Below are positions 35,991-45,740 of a stretch of 64,000 nucleotides of DNA, piece after piece. A program made the translations under genes and the position numbers. This stretch comes from Salmonella enterica subsp. enterica serovar Typhimurium str. LT2 (lineage in GTDB: Bacteria > Pseudomonadota > Gammaproteobacteria > Enterobacterales > Enterobacteriaceae): positions 1,736,001 through 1,800,000 of the forward strand of contig NC_003197.2 of assembly GCF_000006945.2 (NCBI RefSeq), given 5' to 3'. The notes under the pieces were generated by a model. That model had not been told where the DNA came from. It saw nothing but the letters and a program-made list of their open reading frames with translations, and did not search any database. Numbering within the stretch: the stretch's first letter is position 1; every line of letters begins with the position of its first letter.

Positions 35991-37604
35991 TCAGTGCTTC
36001 ACGATATACATTGTACGGCTATAGGCCACATCTTCCGGGTTAGTAATGGGGTATCCCTTTACCCACGGTTTAATTAACCGGCCATTGGTATACTGATAAA
36101 TAGGCGCTATAGGCGCTTGTTCCGTTAAAATTTTCTCCGCTGCATTGTAATCCGCGTTACGCGCTTCGGCAGTATTTTCCATCGTCGCTTGCGTCAGGAT
36201 TTTGTCATAAGTCGGATTAGTAAAGCGTGAAATATTCCCCGTATGCGTGGACGTTAATAAGGATAAGAAAGTCGACGGTTCGTTGTAATCACCCACCCAG
36301 GAGGCGCGAATAACATCAAAATTACCGGTATTCCGGCTGTCGATATACGTTTTCCACTCCTGGTTTTGCAATTTCACATCCACCCCCAGATTTTTCTTCC
36401 ACATTGACGCCACCGCAATCGCGATTTTCTGATGGTTTTCTGAGGTATTGTAAAGCAGGGTTAATTTAAGCGGCTTCTGCGATCCGTAGCCTGCTGCACG
36501 CAGCAATGTTTTCGCCTGGGCATTAAGTTCTTCCTGGCTCATTTGTTCAAACGGTGAAGGATCGGGCGTAAATCCTGCCGTGACATCCGGTGTAAAATGC
36601 CAGGCCGGTTTTTCACCGGTACCTAAGACTTTTTCCGCCATCAAACGGCGATCAATGGTCATACTTAGCGCCAGACGAACGCGGGAATCCGCCGTCGGCC
36701 CTTTCTGCGTATTAAACGCATAATAATAAGTCCCTAATTGCGGCGGTGTATAAACTTGCCCTGGAATATCCTTCAATAATTTCTGGTACATATTTTTAGG
36801 GAAAGATTCGGTGATATCAATATCACCGGCAAGGTAACGTTTCGTCGCAGCCGATTCCTGGTTAATGGGTAAAAATGTTACTTTTTGCAGTACCGTTTTC
36901 GCGTTATCCCAGTAATGCGTATTAGGCACGACCACCAGTTTTTCATTTACCACGCGCTCTTTAAGAACATACGCGCCATTGCCAATCAGTTTTCCCGGCT
37001 TCATCCAGTCTTTGCCGCTTTCAACATTCGCTTTTTGGACCGGATAAAAGGCAAAACTGGCGGTCAGACTGGCAAACCAGGGCAACGGCTTGTCAAGCTG
37101 AACACGCAAAGTGTGCGCGTCCACGGCACTGACGCCAAGCTGATCCGGCGTGACTTTACCGTCGATAATGGCTTGTGCATTAGTGATGCCAGCCAGAGCG
37201 GCAAACCAGGCGAAGGGGGAAAGCGTTTTGGGATCAACGAGGCGTTGCCAGCTATAGACAAAATCCTGGGCGGTCACCGGCGTTCCATCGGCCCATTGCG
37301 CATCATCCCGCAACGTAAACGTCCAGATACGATTATCATTGCTCTTCCACTGGCTGGCGACGCCAGGGATAATTTCACCCTTTTCGTTCTGGTTAACCAG
37401 CCCTTCAAACAGATCGCGGATCACCTGAATTTCAGGCAGCCCAACGGCTTTCGCTGGATCTAACGAAGCGGGCTCATCTTTGATATGACGCACCAGTTCT
37501 TGTTTTTCTGCCAGTACCGTTCCGCCGGGAACATCCGCAGCATATGCCAGGGAAAAGCTGCTAACCAACAGCGCACAACAGGTTACTGAAACAGAATGCC
37601 TCAT
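35991..37604 (-). CDS. mppA: MppA, periplasmic murein-tripeptide-binding protein
   Basis: The 537-residue protein is a family 5 solute-binding protein with a signal peptide ending AYA-AD. The motifs LVRHIKDEPASLDPAKAVG and GNGAYVLKERVVNEKLV are typical of the OppA group. MppA binds L-Ala-D-Glu-meso-diaminopimelate and delivers it to the OppBCDF permease for recycling. The neighbouring mpaA and ycjG act on the same peptides in the cytoplasm. It is divergent from mpaA and marks the far edge of the accessory block. Confidence 0.94.
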   Translation of the reverse strand: MRHSVSVTCCALLVSSFSLAYAADVPGGTVLAEKQELVRHIKDEPASLDPAKAVGLPEIQVIRDLFEGLVNQNEKGEIIPGVASQWKSNDNRIWTFTLRDDAQWADGTPVTAQDFVYSWQRLVDPKTLSPFAWFAALAGITNAQAIIDGKVTPDQLGVSAVDAHTLRVQLDKPLPWFASLTASFAFYPVQKANVESGKDWMKPGKLIGNGAYVLKERVVNEKLVVVPNTHYWDNAKTVLQKVTFLPINQESAATKRYLAGDIDITESFPKNMYQKLLKDIPGQVYTPPQLGTYYYAFNTQKGPTADSRVRLALSMTIDRRLMAEKVLGTGEKPAWHFTPDVTAGFTPDPSPFEQMSQEELNAQAKTLLRAAGYGSQKPLKLTLLYNTSENHQKIAIAVASMWKKNLGVDVKLQNQEWKTYIDSRNTGNFDVIRASWVGDYNEPSTFLSLLTSTHTGNISRFTNPTYDKILTQATMENTAEARNADYNAAEKILTEQAPIAPIYQYTNGRLIKPWVKGYPITNPEDVAYSRTMYIVKH

Positions 37605-37793
37605 AGAAGTTCCTCAAAGATGAGTTAAATGACAACGTAATTATTTGTTTCAGCAGAAAGAAATGCAATTATCTTCCGCCAGAAAGTTGATATCGCGCCA
37701 TACAAGAGGGTAAATAGAAACCATTTGATAATCGGCGGGTTTTACACAACACTACGATGATTACCCTACTGGTCTCAGCTTCGGGAAACGCGT

Positions 37794-38522
37794 ATGACTG
37801 TCACCCGCCCCCGTGCCGAGCGCGGCGCATTTCCGCCAGGCACTGAACATTATGGACGTTCGCTACTAGGCGCGCCGCTAATCTGGTTTCCGGCGCCTGC
37901 CGTCAATCGCGAAAGCGGCCTGATACTGGCTGGCACCCACGGGGATGAAACCTCATCCGTGGTGACGCTCTCCTGTGCGTTACGCACCTTAAATCCAACC
38001 CTTCGCCGTCATCATGTCGTACTTGCCGTTAATCCTGATGGCTGTCAACTGGGGTTAAGGGCAAATGCGAATGGCATTGATCTAAACCGTAACTTTCCCG
38101 CCGCCAACTGGAAAGCGGGTGAGACAGTTTATCGCTGGAATAGCCGCGCGCAAGAGCGTGATGTCGTGCTGCTAACCGGCGACCATCCCGGCTCAGAACC
38201 GGAAACCCAGGCGCTTTGCCAGTTAATTCATCGACTCCAACCCGCCTGGGTCGTCTCTTTTCACGATCCGCTAGCCTGCATTGAAGATCCACGTCGCAGC
38301 GAGCTAGGCGAGTGGCTGGCCGATGCGTTTGCGTTGCCGCTGGTGACCAGCGTAGGTTACGAAACGCCCGGTTCGTTTGGCAGCTGGTGCGCCGACCTCA
38401 ACCTGCACTGCATTACCGCCGAGTTTCCCCCTGTTTCCGCCGATGAAGCCAGCGAAAAATACTTGCTGGCGATGTCGAATCTGCTCCGCTGGCATCCTAA
38501 AGATGGAGTTGACCCGTCGTAA
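37794..38522 (+). CDS. mpaA: MpaA, murein peptide amidase A
   Basis: The 242-residue cytoplasmic zinc carboxypeptidase (M14 family) removes diaminopimelate from L-Ala-gamma-D-Glu-mDAP. The zinc ligands are visible in GTHGDETSS (HxxE) and SFHDPL (His), and the catalytic glutamate in CITAEFPPV. Length and start equal the E. coli protein. Its 3' end overlaps the convergent ycjG by 26 bases. Confidence 0.94.
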   Translation: MTVTRPRAERGAFPPGTEHYGRSLLGAPLIWFPAPAVNRESGLILAGTHGDETSSVVTLSCALRTLNPTLRRHHVVLAVNPDGCQLGLRANANGIDLNRNFPAANWKAGETVYRWNSRAQERDVVLLTGDHPGSEPETQALCQLIHRLQPAWVVSFHDPLACIEDPRRSELGEWLADAFALPLVTSVGYETPGSFGSWCADLNLHCITAEFPPVSADEASEKYLLAMSNLLRWHPKDGVDPS

Positions 38523-39462
38523 AGCGTAGCGCGGGCTCAACATCAACCGCCAGCCATGTTGGGCCATCAAGATCGGCGAAGCTCACCTGCGGCATAAGCG
38601 GCAGCGCGGCGCTAATCGCTCTTGATGTACAGAGCATACAGCCCAGCATCAGGCCGAATCCTTGCTCCCGCGCCTCCGTTGCCAGCGCCAGCGCCTCGGT
38701 CAGACCGCCGGTTTTATCCAGCTTAATGTTGATCATATCGTAGCGCCCCGTCAGGGCTTTCAGACTACTGCGAGTATGGCAGCTCTCATCTGCACAGATG
38801 GGCAACGGATGAATAAAATTTTCCAGGGCGGCGTCATCCTGCGCGGGCAGCGGTTGCTCCAGCATCGCGACATTCAGATCCGCCAGTAACTGGCAACGCG
38901 CCGCCAGCCCCTCCGGACGCCACGATTCATTGGCGTCCACAATGAGCGTCGCCTCCGGCACCGCCGAGCGGATCGCCACCATACGTTCGCTAATCAAACG
39001 AGCATCGAGTTTAATTTTCAGCAACGTCGCCCCTTTTTCCCATAGTGCCGCCGCACTGGCTGCCATCTGTTCCGGCGTGCCTATCACTACCGTTTGCGCG
39101 GTAGTAAAAACCGGGGCCAGCGTCACGCCGAGCAGCCCGGCAAGGCTTTGCTGCCGCTGGCGGGCTTGCAAATCCCATAAGGCGCTATCCACCGCGTTGC
39201 GCGCCGCGCCTGCCGGCAACAGTTTCTGCAATGCTTCGCGAGTCAGCCCGTTTTCCAACTGAGGCACAATACTCATGATTTGCGCCATGACCGAGGCATC
39301 ACTTTCACCATAACGTGGATATGGCGTACATTCCCCGATGCCTTTCACGTCCTCTTCTTCCAGTTCGACAACGACAACATGCGCTTCGCTTCGGCTACCA
39401 CGCGCAATAACAAAAGGCGTATGTAACGGCCAGGTTTCCTCATATACCTTAACAGATCTCAT
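38497..39462 (-). CDS. ycjG: L-Ala-D/L-Glu epimerase
   Basis: The 321-residue enzyme (AEE) of the enolase superfamily converts L-Ala-D-Glu to L-Ala-L-Glu, the next step of murein-peptide recycling after MpaA. The muconate-lactonising-type residues are seen: LLKIKLDA (KxK), IVDANESW, LEQP, ADESCH and NIKLDKTGG with the second catalytic lysine. It converges with and overlaps mpaA, so the two recycling genes may form sense-antisense transcript ends. Confidence 0.93.
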   Translation of the reverse strand: MRSVKVYEETWPLHTPFVIARGSRSEAHVVVVELEEEDVKGIGECTPYPRYGESDASVMAQIMSIVPQLENGLTREALQKLLPAGAARNAVDSALWDLQARQRQQSLAGLLGVTLAPVFTTAQTVVIGTPEQMAASAAALWEKGATLLKIKLDARLISERMVAIRSAVPEATLIVDANESWRPEGLAARCQLLADLNVAMLEQPLPAQDDAALENFIHPLPICADESCHTRSSLKALTGRYDMINIKLDKTGGLTEALALATEAREQGFGLMLGCMLCTSRAISAALPLMPQVSFADLDGPTWLAVDVEPALRFTTGQLHL

Positions 39463-39577
39463 CTCTTCCCCTCTGATAGCGCCGGACGCGGCTTGCTACA
39501 AATAGTATTTGCCGTGTTAATGAATAATGACTTAAACTGGATTTCGACGTTAACTATAAGTAAATAGGAACATAATT

Positions 39578-40084
39578 ATGTCACAGACTGTACATTTCCA
39601 GGGTAACCCGGTCACCGTTGCCAACGTTATTCCGCAGGCTGGTAGCAAAGCACAGGCTTTTACTCTTGTCGCAAAAGATTTGTCTGACGTTTCCCTCAGC
39701 CAATATGCAGGCAAACGCAAAGTGCTGAATATTTTCCCAAGCATTGATACTGGCGTATGCGCCGCATCAGTTCGTAAGTTTAATCAACTGGCCACAGAAG
39801 TGGAGAATACCGTCGTATTGTGCGTTTCTGCTGACCTGCCTTTTGCACAGTCGCGTTTTTGCGGCGCGGAAGGCCTGAGCAACGTTATTACGCTTTCCAC
39901 TCTGCGTAATAACGAGTTTCTGAAAAACTACGGCGTCGAAATCGTTGACGGCCCGCTGAAAGGTTTGGCGGCGCGCGCAGTCATCGTGCTTGACGAAAAC
40001 GACAACGTTATTTTCAGCCAGTTGGTGGATGAAATCACCCACGAGCCGGATTACGACGCCGCGCTTAATGTCCTGAAGGCATAA
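39578..40084 (+). CDS. tpx: thiol peroxidase Tpx
   Basis: The 168-residue atypical 2-Cys peroxiredoxin reduces alkyl peroxides with thioredoxin. The peroxidatic cysteine is in FPSIDTGVCAASVRK (Cys61) and the resolving one in SRFCGAEGL (Cys95). The start at 39578 follows AAATAGGAA. It is monocistronic, divergent from ycjG, and ends at a strong terminator shared with tyrR. Confidence 0.96.
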   Translation: MSQTVHFQGNPVTVANVIPQAGSKAQAFTLVAKDLSDVSLSQYAGKRKVLNIFPSIDTGVCAASVRKFNQLATEVENTVVLCVSADLPFAQSRFCGAEGLSNVITLSTLRNNEFLKNYGVEIVDGPLKGLAARAVIVLDENDNVIFSQLVDEITHEPDYDAALNVLKA

Positions 40085-40140
40085 GCCAGCGCCTGCTGGC
40101 GCTACGTTTGTCAGTGCTACAGGCGGTGCTCTTTTGTCAC

Positions 40141-40168
40141 AAGAAGGCCTCTATCCGGAGGCCTTCTT
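40141..40168. terminator. bidirectional terminator between tpx and tyrR
   Basis: AAGAAGGCCTC and GAGGCCTTCTT form an eleven-pair stem around a six-base loop. The tail GTTTTCT lies on the tpx side; the A-rich 5' flank can serve the minus strand. Confidence 0.85.
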
Positions 40169-40173
40169 GTTTT

Positions 40174-41715
40174 CTACTCTTCACCCTTCTTCTGGCTCAG
40201 ACCATATTCACGCAGCTTATTGGCAATCGCGGTATGCGATACCCCCAACCGTTTCGCCAGTTTACGCGTACTCGGATAGCTACGATAAAGCTGGGTCAGG
40301 ACAGAACGTTCAAAACGACTGGTAATGTCATCCAGCGAGCCTTCCATCGCATCCTCGCCGACTGCCACCGTCGCGGCATCGTAGTCAGGCAGCAGGATAT
40401 CCTGCGGACGCAGCTCATACCCTTCCAGTTGCGTCAGCGCCCGGTAAATCGCATTTTTAAGCTGGCGAACGTTACCCGGCCAGCCGTAACGAGTGAGGAC
40501 CGTACTCAGATCGGCAGACAGTTTCGGTCGCGGAACGCCCTGTTCGTCGGCAAAACGCGCCACGAACAGTTCGGTCAACGGCATAATATCCTGCGGACAA
40601 TCGCGCAACGGCGGCAAATTAAGCGTCAGAACGTTAAGTCGATAATAGAGATCTTCGCGGAACAGTCCTTTTTGCACCAGCTCCACCAGATTTTTCTGCG
40701 TGGCGCAGATAACACGGACATCAACATGAATTTCGTGATCTTCGCCGACGCGACGGAACGTACCATCGTTGAGAAAACGCAGCAGCTTCGCCTGCATACG
40801 CGGCGACATTTCGCCAATTTCATCCAGCAGCACCGAACCGCCATTCGCCTGTTCAAAGAAACCTTTTTTACCTTCCGGCGCATGGCCAAATAGTTCGCTT
40901 TCTACCGCATCTTCCGGGATCGAAGCGCAGTTGAGCGCCAGATACGGTTTCGCTGAACGAGGGCTTGCCTGGTGACAGGCATAGGCGAAAAGATCTTTGC
41001 CGGTTCCCGTATCGCCGGTAATCAGCAGCGGCGCGCTGAGCATCGCCAGTTTGCGCGCCTGCTCAACGACGTGCTTCATCTTTGCGCTCACGGCAATAAT
41101 CTGACTAAACGCGCTCAGATCCTGCGTGGACAAATTCTGTAGCTGCTGCCCCATACGAATCGTGGAACGCAACATCACGACCGCCCCGGTCAACACGTAT
41201 TCGTCATTTTCGTTTTGTAAATGTACCGGCGTAATCTCCATCAGGAAGTTTTGCCCGTTGATCACGACATGTTCGTTATGGGAGCTTTGCGGGTTACCGT
41301 CCAGCCAGCGCTGAAAATTGAAGCCGTTGATTAATTGTGCGGCGGTATGGTGCCGCATTCGCTCCTGGCTCTGGGCAAAAAGTTGACAACTCGCCGGGTT
41401 CGCCATCTCCACTTTACTCTTCATATCCAATGAGAGCACCGGCTCCGGCAACGCCTCAAGCAGCGCGCTCAGGGCCAGATGTTCACGTTCGGACGGCATC
41501 CAGGGAACGGTACGGACATCCGTTACGCCGGAAATACGGCGGATTTCGGCCATCAGGCTGCTGAAGTCGGTGAATTCCAGCTCAGCAAAATTAAGATAAA
41601 TTCGCCCAATGGGATCAATCTCGATTCCGCGTAAATCAATGCTACGTAACACCAGTAAATCAAGTAATTCGCGGGTCAGACCAAGTCGGTCTTCACAAAA
41701 GACTTCCAGACGCAT
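40174..41715 (-). CDS. tyrR: TyrR, aromatic amino acid regulon regulator
   Basis: The 513-residue protein has an N-terminal ACT domain (from MRLEVFCEDRLGL), a PAS domain, an AAA+ domain with Walker A GDTGTGKDLFA and Walker B DEIGEMS, and a C-terminal helix-turn-helix (LAKRLGVSHTAIANKLREY). It responds to tyrosine, phenylalanine and ATP. The sigma-54 contact loop GAFTGA is absent (FGHAPEGKKGFF in its place), as expected for a regulator that works with sigma-70. The start at 41715 is the established one. Confidence 0.96.
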   Translation of the reverse strand: MRLEVFCEDRLGLTRELLDLLVLRSIDLRGIEIDPIGRIYLNFAELEFTDFSSLMAEIRRISGVTDVRTVPWMPSEREHLALSALLEALPEPVLSLDMKSKVEMANPASCQLFAQSQERMRHHTAAQLINGFNFQRWLDGNPQSSHNEHVVINGQNFLMEITPVHLQNENDEYVLTGAVVMLRSTIRMGQQLQNLSTQDLSAFSQIIAVSAKMKHVVEQARKLAMLSAPLLITGDTGTGKDLFAYACHQASPRSAKPYLALNCASIPEDAVESELFGHAPEGKKGFFEQANGGSVLLDEIGEMSPRMQAKLLRFLNDGTFRRVGEDHEIHVDVRVICATQKNLVELVQKGLFREDLYYRLNVLTLNLPPLRDCPQDIMPLTELFVARFADEQGVPRPKLSADLSTVLTRYGWPGNVRQLKNAIYRALTQLEGYELRPQDILLPDYDAATVAVGEDAMEGSLDDITSRFERSVLTQLYRSYPSTRKLAKRLGVSHTAIANKLREYGLSQKKGEE

Positions 41716-41862
41716 GGGAACCTTCACCTGAATAATGAACCATTAAATAGATGATAAGCCACTATTCGGCTGGCAGGAAGGATTCTGTCAACAAATATTG
41801 ACAGCATGGCGGAAAAACGGGCGCTGCGGCGTAAAGCCAGGCCGTCAGCGCCATGTGAAAGG

Positions 41863-42924
41863 TCATTTCTCAGGCGACGACTTACTCTTTTGCAGCGTCT
41901 CTTTTAGCTGACCGATAAGCTGACGACGAAAATCACCGAGACGTGGTTTATCGTTATCGATCCACGGCAATGGTCGACATAGCTCCATCGCTTTTATTCC
42001 CAGTCGAGCGGTAAGGAGACCTGCGCCAATCCCCTGCGCCGCACGCGTGGACAAGCGTGCGGCCAGATCCTGAGACATCCAGTCCATACCGACTTCACGC
42101 ACCAGCTCACTGGCTCCCGCAAACGCGATATTCAGCAACACCAGACGGAACAGACGAAGGCGGCTGTAATAACCAAGTTCAATGCCATACAGCGTTGCGA
42201 TGCGGTTAATCAGGCGTAAATTACGCCAGGCAATAAACGCCATATCCACCAACGCTAACGGGCTGACGGCGATCATCAGAGTCGATTCCGCGGCGAAACG
42301 GCTAATCTCACGTCGCGCCTGCGCGTCAAGTACCGGCTGTACCAGATTCGCATACAAACCGACGATTTCCCTGTCGTTTTGCGTTTCGTGAATAGCGGCA
42401 TACCAACGTTGTAATGCCGGATGTGATTGATCAATCCCCGCCTGCTGCGCCAGTTTTTCGCAAAATGCGCGACCTTTCCCGACGCTATGGCTATGTAACA
42501 GTTCACGCGCTTCATCGCGTTCATGCGCCCGCTGGCGCAAGCGCCATAATCGCCGCCACTCCGTGACCACCGATCCCACGCCAGCGCCAACGATCAGCGC
42601 GCCTGCGGCACAGCCGCCTAAAGCGACCCAGTCCTGAGTTTGCCAGGCATTCATTGTCCACTGTACGCCTTGCCCGACCACGCTCGCGCCAAACAGCGCC
42701 AGTCCTCCCATCACCATTTTACGCCACAGGCTGCGTTTGGGGCGCAGCGCGGCATCGACCGCCGCTTCTGCCGCGCCTTCGTCTTCCGGGCGCTCATCGA
42801 TAGCTGCAGGCGCAAATGTACGCGACTCCGCTTCGCTGAAAGTTTGCTGCGCTTTGAAGGCCGACGTAGGTTCCTCCTTTAGCGGTTCTGCAAAATCAAT
42901 ACGCGGTTTTAACGGTTCGCTCAT
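41863..42924 (-). CDS. ycjF: YcjF, inner-membrane protein (UPF0283)
   Basis: The 353-residue protein has a charged cytoplasmic N-terminus, two transmembrane helices (about residues 70-90 and 100-120) and a C-terminal domain (DUF697). Its ATG overlaps the ycjX stop codon (ATGA). ycjX and ycjF are reported members of the PspF stimulon in E. coli. A role in envelope stress is likely from context; the molecular function is not known. Confidence 0.9.
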   Translation of the reverse strand: MSEPLKPRIDFAEPLKEEPTSAFKAQQTFSEAESRTFAPAAIDERPEDEGAAEAAVDAALRPKRSLWRKMVMGGLALFGASVVGQGVQWTMNAWQTQDWVALGGCAAGALIVGAGVGSVVTEWRRLWRLRQRAHERDEARELLHSHSVGKGRAFCEKLAQQAGIDQSHPALQRWYAAIHETQNDREIVGLYANLVQPVLDAQARREISRFAAESTLMIAVSPLALVDMAFIAWRNLRLINRIATLYGIELGYYSRLRLFRLVLLNIAFAGASELVREVGMDWMSQDLAARLSTRAAQGIGAGLLTARLGIKAMELCRPLPWIDNDKPRLGDFRRQLIGQLKETLQKSKSSPEK

Positions 42925-44318
42925 CGCAGCTTATCTCCTATTAAAAACTCCAGCGCAGCGTCCAGACGAATATGCGGTAACGGTTTATCAACATCCATCA
43001 CCTGCGGACGAAAGGCTTCGAACTGAAAACCCTGACTATCCCAAAACGCTTGCCCCGGCAAACGCGAAGGCACTTCGCCGGGGTACACGGTTAACGGCGC
43101 GCCGTCACTCAAACGGTTTCCACGTAAAGCCGGGATTTTTTCGCCGTTGACCTCAATCACACCGCTGGTGGTCGCCTGTACCGACGCCAGCCCCAGGCAA
43201 TCCATACTAATGCCTTCAAACGCGGCATTTTGCCAGGCATCCTGAATAAGCTGCTGGAGCAAGGCCACCATATTGGCATGTTGGTCGAGGGTGACATGGT
43301 CGGCTTTCGTCGCGGCGAACAGCAATTTATCAATCACCGGCGAAAACAAACGACGAAACAGAGTCCGCTGGCCATAGTGAAAACTTTGCATCAGCTGCGT
43401 TAAGGCGAGACGCATATCATTAAACGCCTGCGGCCCGCTATTAAGCGGTTGCAGACAGTCGACCAGCACAATCTGGCGATCAAAGCGTAGAAAATGATTT
43501 TTGTAGAACCCTTTGACCACTTTTTCGCAATAGTAGTTAAAGCGTTCGCGCAGCATTCCAGCGTTGGTCTGTTTATCCGCCTGCGCCAGTTTTGACTCGC
43601 CGAAGGCGTCCACATCCGGCCACGGGAAAAACTGCAATGCTGGCGCGCCCGCCATATCGCCCGGCAAAACAAACCGTCCAGGCTGAATAAAATGCAATCC
43701 CTGCGATTTACACTGATGCAAATAATCCGTCCAGGCGGCGGCAATCTCCGCCAGCCGGTTTTCATCGGCGGGCGCCAGCGGATCGAGCCCGTCGCAAAGT
43801 TGCCGCCATTTTGCGGCCCACTCAGCGCGTTGTCCTTGTAACAAGCCGTTCATCTGACGGGACCAGCTTAAATAATCCTGAGCCAGCATGGGCAGATCGA
43901 GTAACCATTCCCCTGGGTAGTCCACAATCTCCAGATACAATGTCGAGGTATCTTTAAAATGGCGCAGCAGCGAGTCGTTGGAGCGATAGCGCAACGCCAG
44001 CCGAATCTCACTGACGCCGCGCGTCGGTGTGGGCCAGGCGGGAGGATTGCCATAAAGCTGAAGTATCCCCTCGTCGTAGGTAAAACGGGGAATACCAAAA
44101 TCACGTTGAGGCACACGCTTTACGCCAAGCAGGCGTTCTTCGCGTACCGCGCTGAGCAACGGTAAGCGCGCGCCCGCGTGGACATTAAGCAACTGGTTAA
44201 CCATCGCCGTAATAAACGCCGTTTTACCGCTGCGGCTCAACCCGGTTACGGCAAGACGCAAATGCCTGTCTACCCCACGATTGACCAGCGCGTTGAATTC
44301 AGTTTTAAGTCGCTTCAT
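42921..44318 (-). CDS. ycjX: YcjX, stress-associated GTPase-like protein
   Basis: The 465-residue protein has a P-loop in VTGLSRSGKTAFITAM (near residue 25) and a DUF463 body with the DxxG-like LEIVDYPGEWLLD and a TKADHV base motif. It is described as a stress-related GTP-binding protein. The start MKRLKTEFNALV follows AGGATGTCA. It is cotranscribed with ycjF downstream and lies immediately after pspE, consistent with membership of the phage-shock response. Confidence 0.91.
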   Translation of the reverse strand: MKRLKTEFNALVNRGVDRHLRLAVTGLSRSGKTAFITAMVNQLLNVHAGARLPLLSAVREERLLGVKRVPQRDFGIPRFTYDEGILQLYGNPPAWPTPTRGVSEIRLALRYRSNDSLLRHFKDTSTLYLEIVDYPGEWLLDLPMLAQDYLSWSRQMNGLLQGQRAEWAAKWRQLCDGLDPLAPADENRLAEIAAAWTDYLHQCKSQGLHFIQPGRFVLPGDMAGAPALQFFPWPDVDAFGESKLAQADKQTNAGMLRERFNYYCEKVVKGFYKNHFLRFDRQIVLVDCLQPLNSGPQAFNDMRLALTQLMQSFHYGQRTLFRRLFSPVIDKLLFAATKADHVTLDQHANMVALLQQLIQDAWQNAAFEGISMDCLGLASVQATTSGVIEVNGEKIPALRGNRLSDGAPLTVYPGEVPSRLPGQAFWDSQGFQFEAFRPQVMDVDKPLPHIRLDAALEFLIGDKLR

Positions 44319-44466
44319 TGACATCCTGTTGAGCCTGAAGAGAAGAAAAAATAATAATGAGCCTGCGTTATAGATATGTGCAAAAACGTTATTATCAACT
44401 ACCCGGAGAGATCAACAACGGCGCATTAAGCGCCGCGGTTAGTATGAGTATTGAGCAATAGATTAT

Positions 44467-44781
44467 CTATTTTTTTACTTTCGGCATATCAAGACGACTG
44501 ATACCGCCCATATTCATCGCGTGCGTATACCCCATATCAAGCAACATTTGTTTTGCCATGCCCGACTGTCGCCCGGAGTTGCAATATAACTTTACCGTAT
44601 CGTTCCTGTCTGGAACTACCGTTTCGATATGAGATTTAATCTCCTTCAATGGGATATTAATCGCGCCCTGAATATGCTCTCGCTGATATTGTTCCGGAAT
44701 GCGGACATCTATCCAGTATTCTGCGGCATAAAGCGGCATGGCTATGAATAACGCTAACGCAAATATTCCTTTTTTCAACAT
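44467..44781 (-). CDS. pspE: PspE, periplasmic thiosulfate sulfurtransferase
   Basis: The 104-residue single rhodanese domain has a signal peptide ending YAA-EY. The active-site loop is KLYCNSGRQSGMAK with the catalytic cysteine. It transfers sulfur from thiosulfate to cyanide in vitro; the physiological acceptor is unknown. It is the last gene of the psp operon and may also have its own promoter. The start at 44781 matches the E. coli protein. Confidence 0.94.
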   Translation of the reverse strand: MLKKGIFALALFIAMPLYAAEYWIDVRIPEQYQREHIQGAINIPLKEIKSHIETVVPDRNDTVKLYCNSGRQSGMAKQMLLDMGYTHAMNMGGISRLDMPKVKK

Positions 44782-44856
44782 ACTTCCGTCCTGACACGTA
44801 ATGTATTTCGCACACACTATACGCCAGAGCTTAACGAAATATTATGACCAGACTCG

Positions 44857-45075
44857 CTATTTGTAACGCTGCGAAATTTTATTCGCCGCCTTACGAAGTA
44901 CTGGCTCCAGCGCAAACGCCAGCAACATTTTTAGCGGACGACGGGCGACGGATTTTACCGCCCATCCCGCCACGCCGGCAGGCCCGTAGCGTAACGCGGT
45001 CAACAGAACCAGCTTACCTGCTATTTTGAAGCCGGGCTTCACCTTCTGCCCGGCGCGTTGCCAGCGAGTATTCAT
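44857..45075 (-). CDS. pspD: PspD, phage-shock peripheral inner-membrane protein
   Basis: The 72-residue protein has a short hydrophobic helical region and several basic residues. It matches E. coli PspD (NTRWQ-AGQKVKPGFK-AGK). An in-frame GTG two codons upstream (45081) is closer to the GGAAGG ribosome site; ATG 45075 corresponds to the E. coli start. The function within the Psp response is poorly defined. Confidence 0.9.
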   Translation of the reverse strand: MNTRWQRAGQKVKPGFKIAGKLVLLTALRYGPAGVAGWAVKSVARRPLKMLLAFALEPVLRKAANKISQRYK

Positions 45076-45097
45076 CTTCACCTTCCCGATATATCAC

Positions 45098-45457
45098 TTA
45101 CAGTTGACGGAAACGACTACGCAGTGTGAACGTATCTGACGTGACGTAGCGTTCCATTTCTCGCAAACGCTTTTCGCCTGCGGCAAGCTCTCTGTCTACG
45201 GTATCCAGCAGTTCGCCGCTGGTCGGCTGCGGTTTGCCTGCGGCCAGATTATCCGGCATAGGGTCCAGTACAAAAGACAGAACGATATAGGCCACTACGG
45301 TAAAAAACGCCAGCCCAAAGAAAATCGACAGCACGACCAGAATACGCACCAGTTTTACCGGTACATCAAGGTAGTCGGCGATCCCGGCGCAAACGCCACG
45401 CACCATGCCCTTTTGCGGCATACGCCATAGTTTTTTATTCAGATTGATTCCACCCAT
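45098..45457 (-). CDS. pspC: PspC, inner-membrane stress sensor/effector
   Basis: The 119-residue protein has a PspC domain with GVCAGIADYLDVPVKLVR, a transmembrane helix (about 40-65) and a C-terminal leucine-zipper-like tail. PspB and PspC sense envelope damage such as secretin mislocalisation and draw PspA from PspF. Its ATG overlaps the pspB stop as TAATG. Confidence 0.95.
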   Translation of the reverse strand: MGGINLNKKLWRMPQKGMVRGVCAGIADYLDVPVKLVRILVVLSIFFGLAFFTVVAYIVLSFVLDPMPDNLAAGKPQPTSGELLDTVDRELAAGEKRLREMERYVTSDTFTLRSRFRQL

Positions 45458-45681
45458 TAGCGCTCTCTCCAGTTCGGATGCTCTGCATCAAGAATGTCTT
45501 CCAGCGCCTGAATGCGCTCGCGCATACGTTGCGCATCGTCTGTGAGTTGCAGTAAGCGTTGCTGCTCGCTTTGCGACAGTTCTCCCCGACCGGCGCGGTT
45601 GCTGTAATGCAGCCACAGCCAAATCGGTAACACAAACAACACAAAAATGGTTAACGGGATGGCCAGAAATAGCGCGCTCAT
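45457..45681 (-). CDS. pspB: PspB, inner-membrane stress sensor
   Basis: The 74-residue protein has one N-terminal transmembrane helix (ALFLAIPLTIFVLFVLPIWLW) and a cytoplasmic coiled-coil tail (LSQSEQQRLLQLTDDAQRMRE). It acts with PspC as a sensor. It is translationally coupled to pspC. Confidence 0.95.
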   Translation of the reverse strand: MSALFLAIPLTIFVLFVLPIWLWLHYSNRAGRGELSQSEQQRLLQLTDDAQRMRERIQALEDILDAEHPNWRER

Positions 45682-45740
45682 GCGTTCTCCTTACACCTAA
45701 AGCTGATGAGCGACGGCGCGTATCGGCGCCGCCATTGTCA

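Noticed and set aside
40566..41017. TyrR as a sigma-54 activator
   Set aside because: The AAA+ domain is present but the GAFTGA loop is missing, so sigma-54 contact is not expected.
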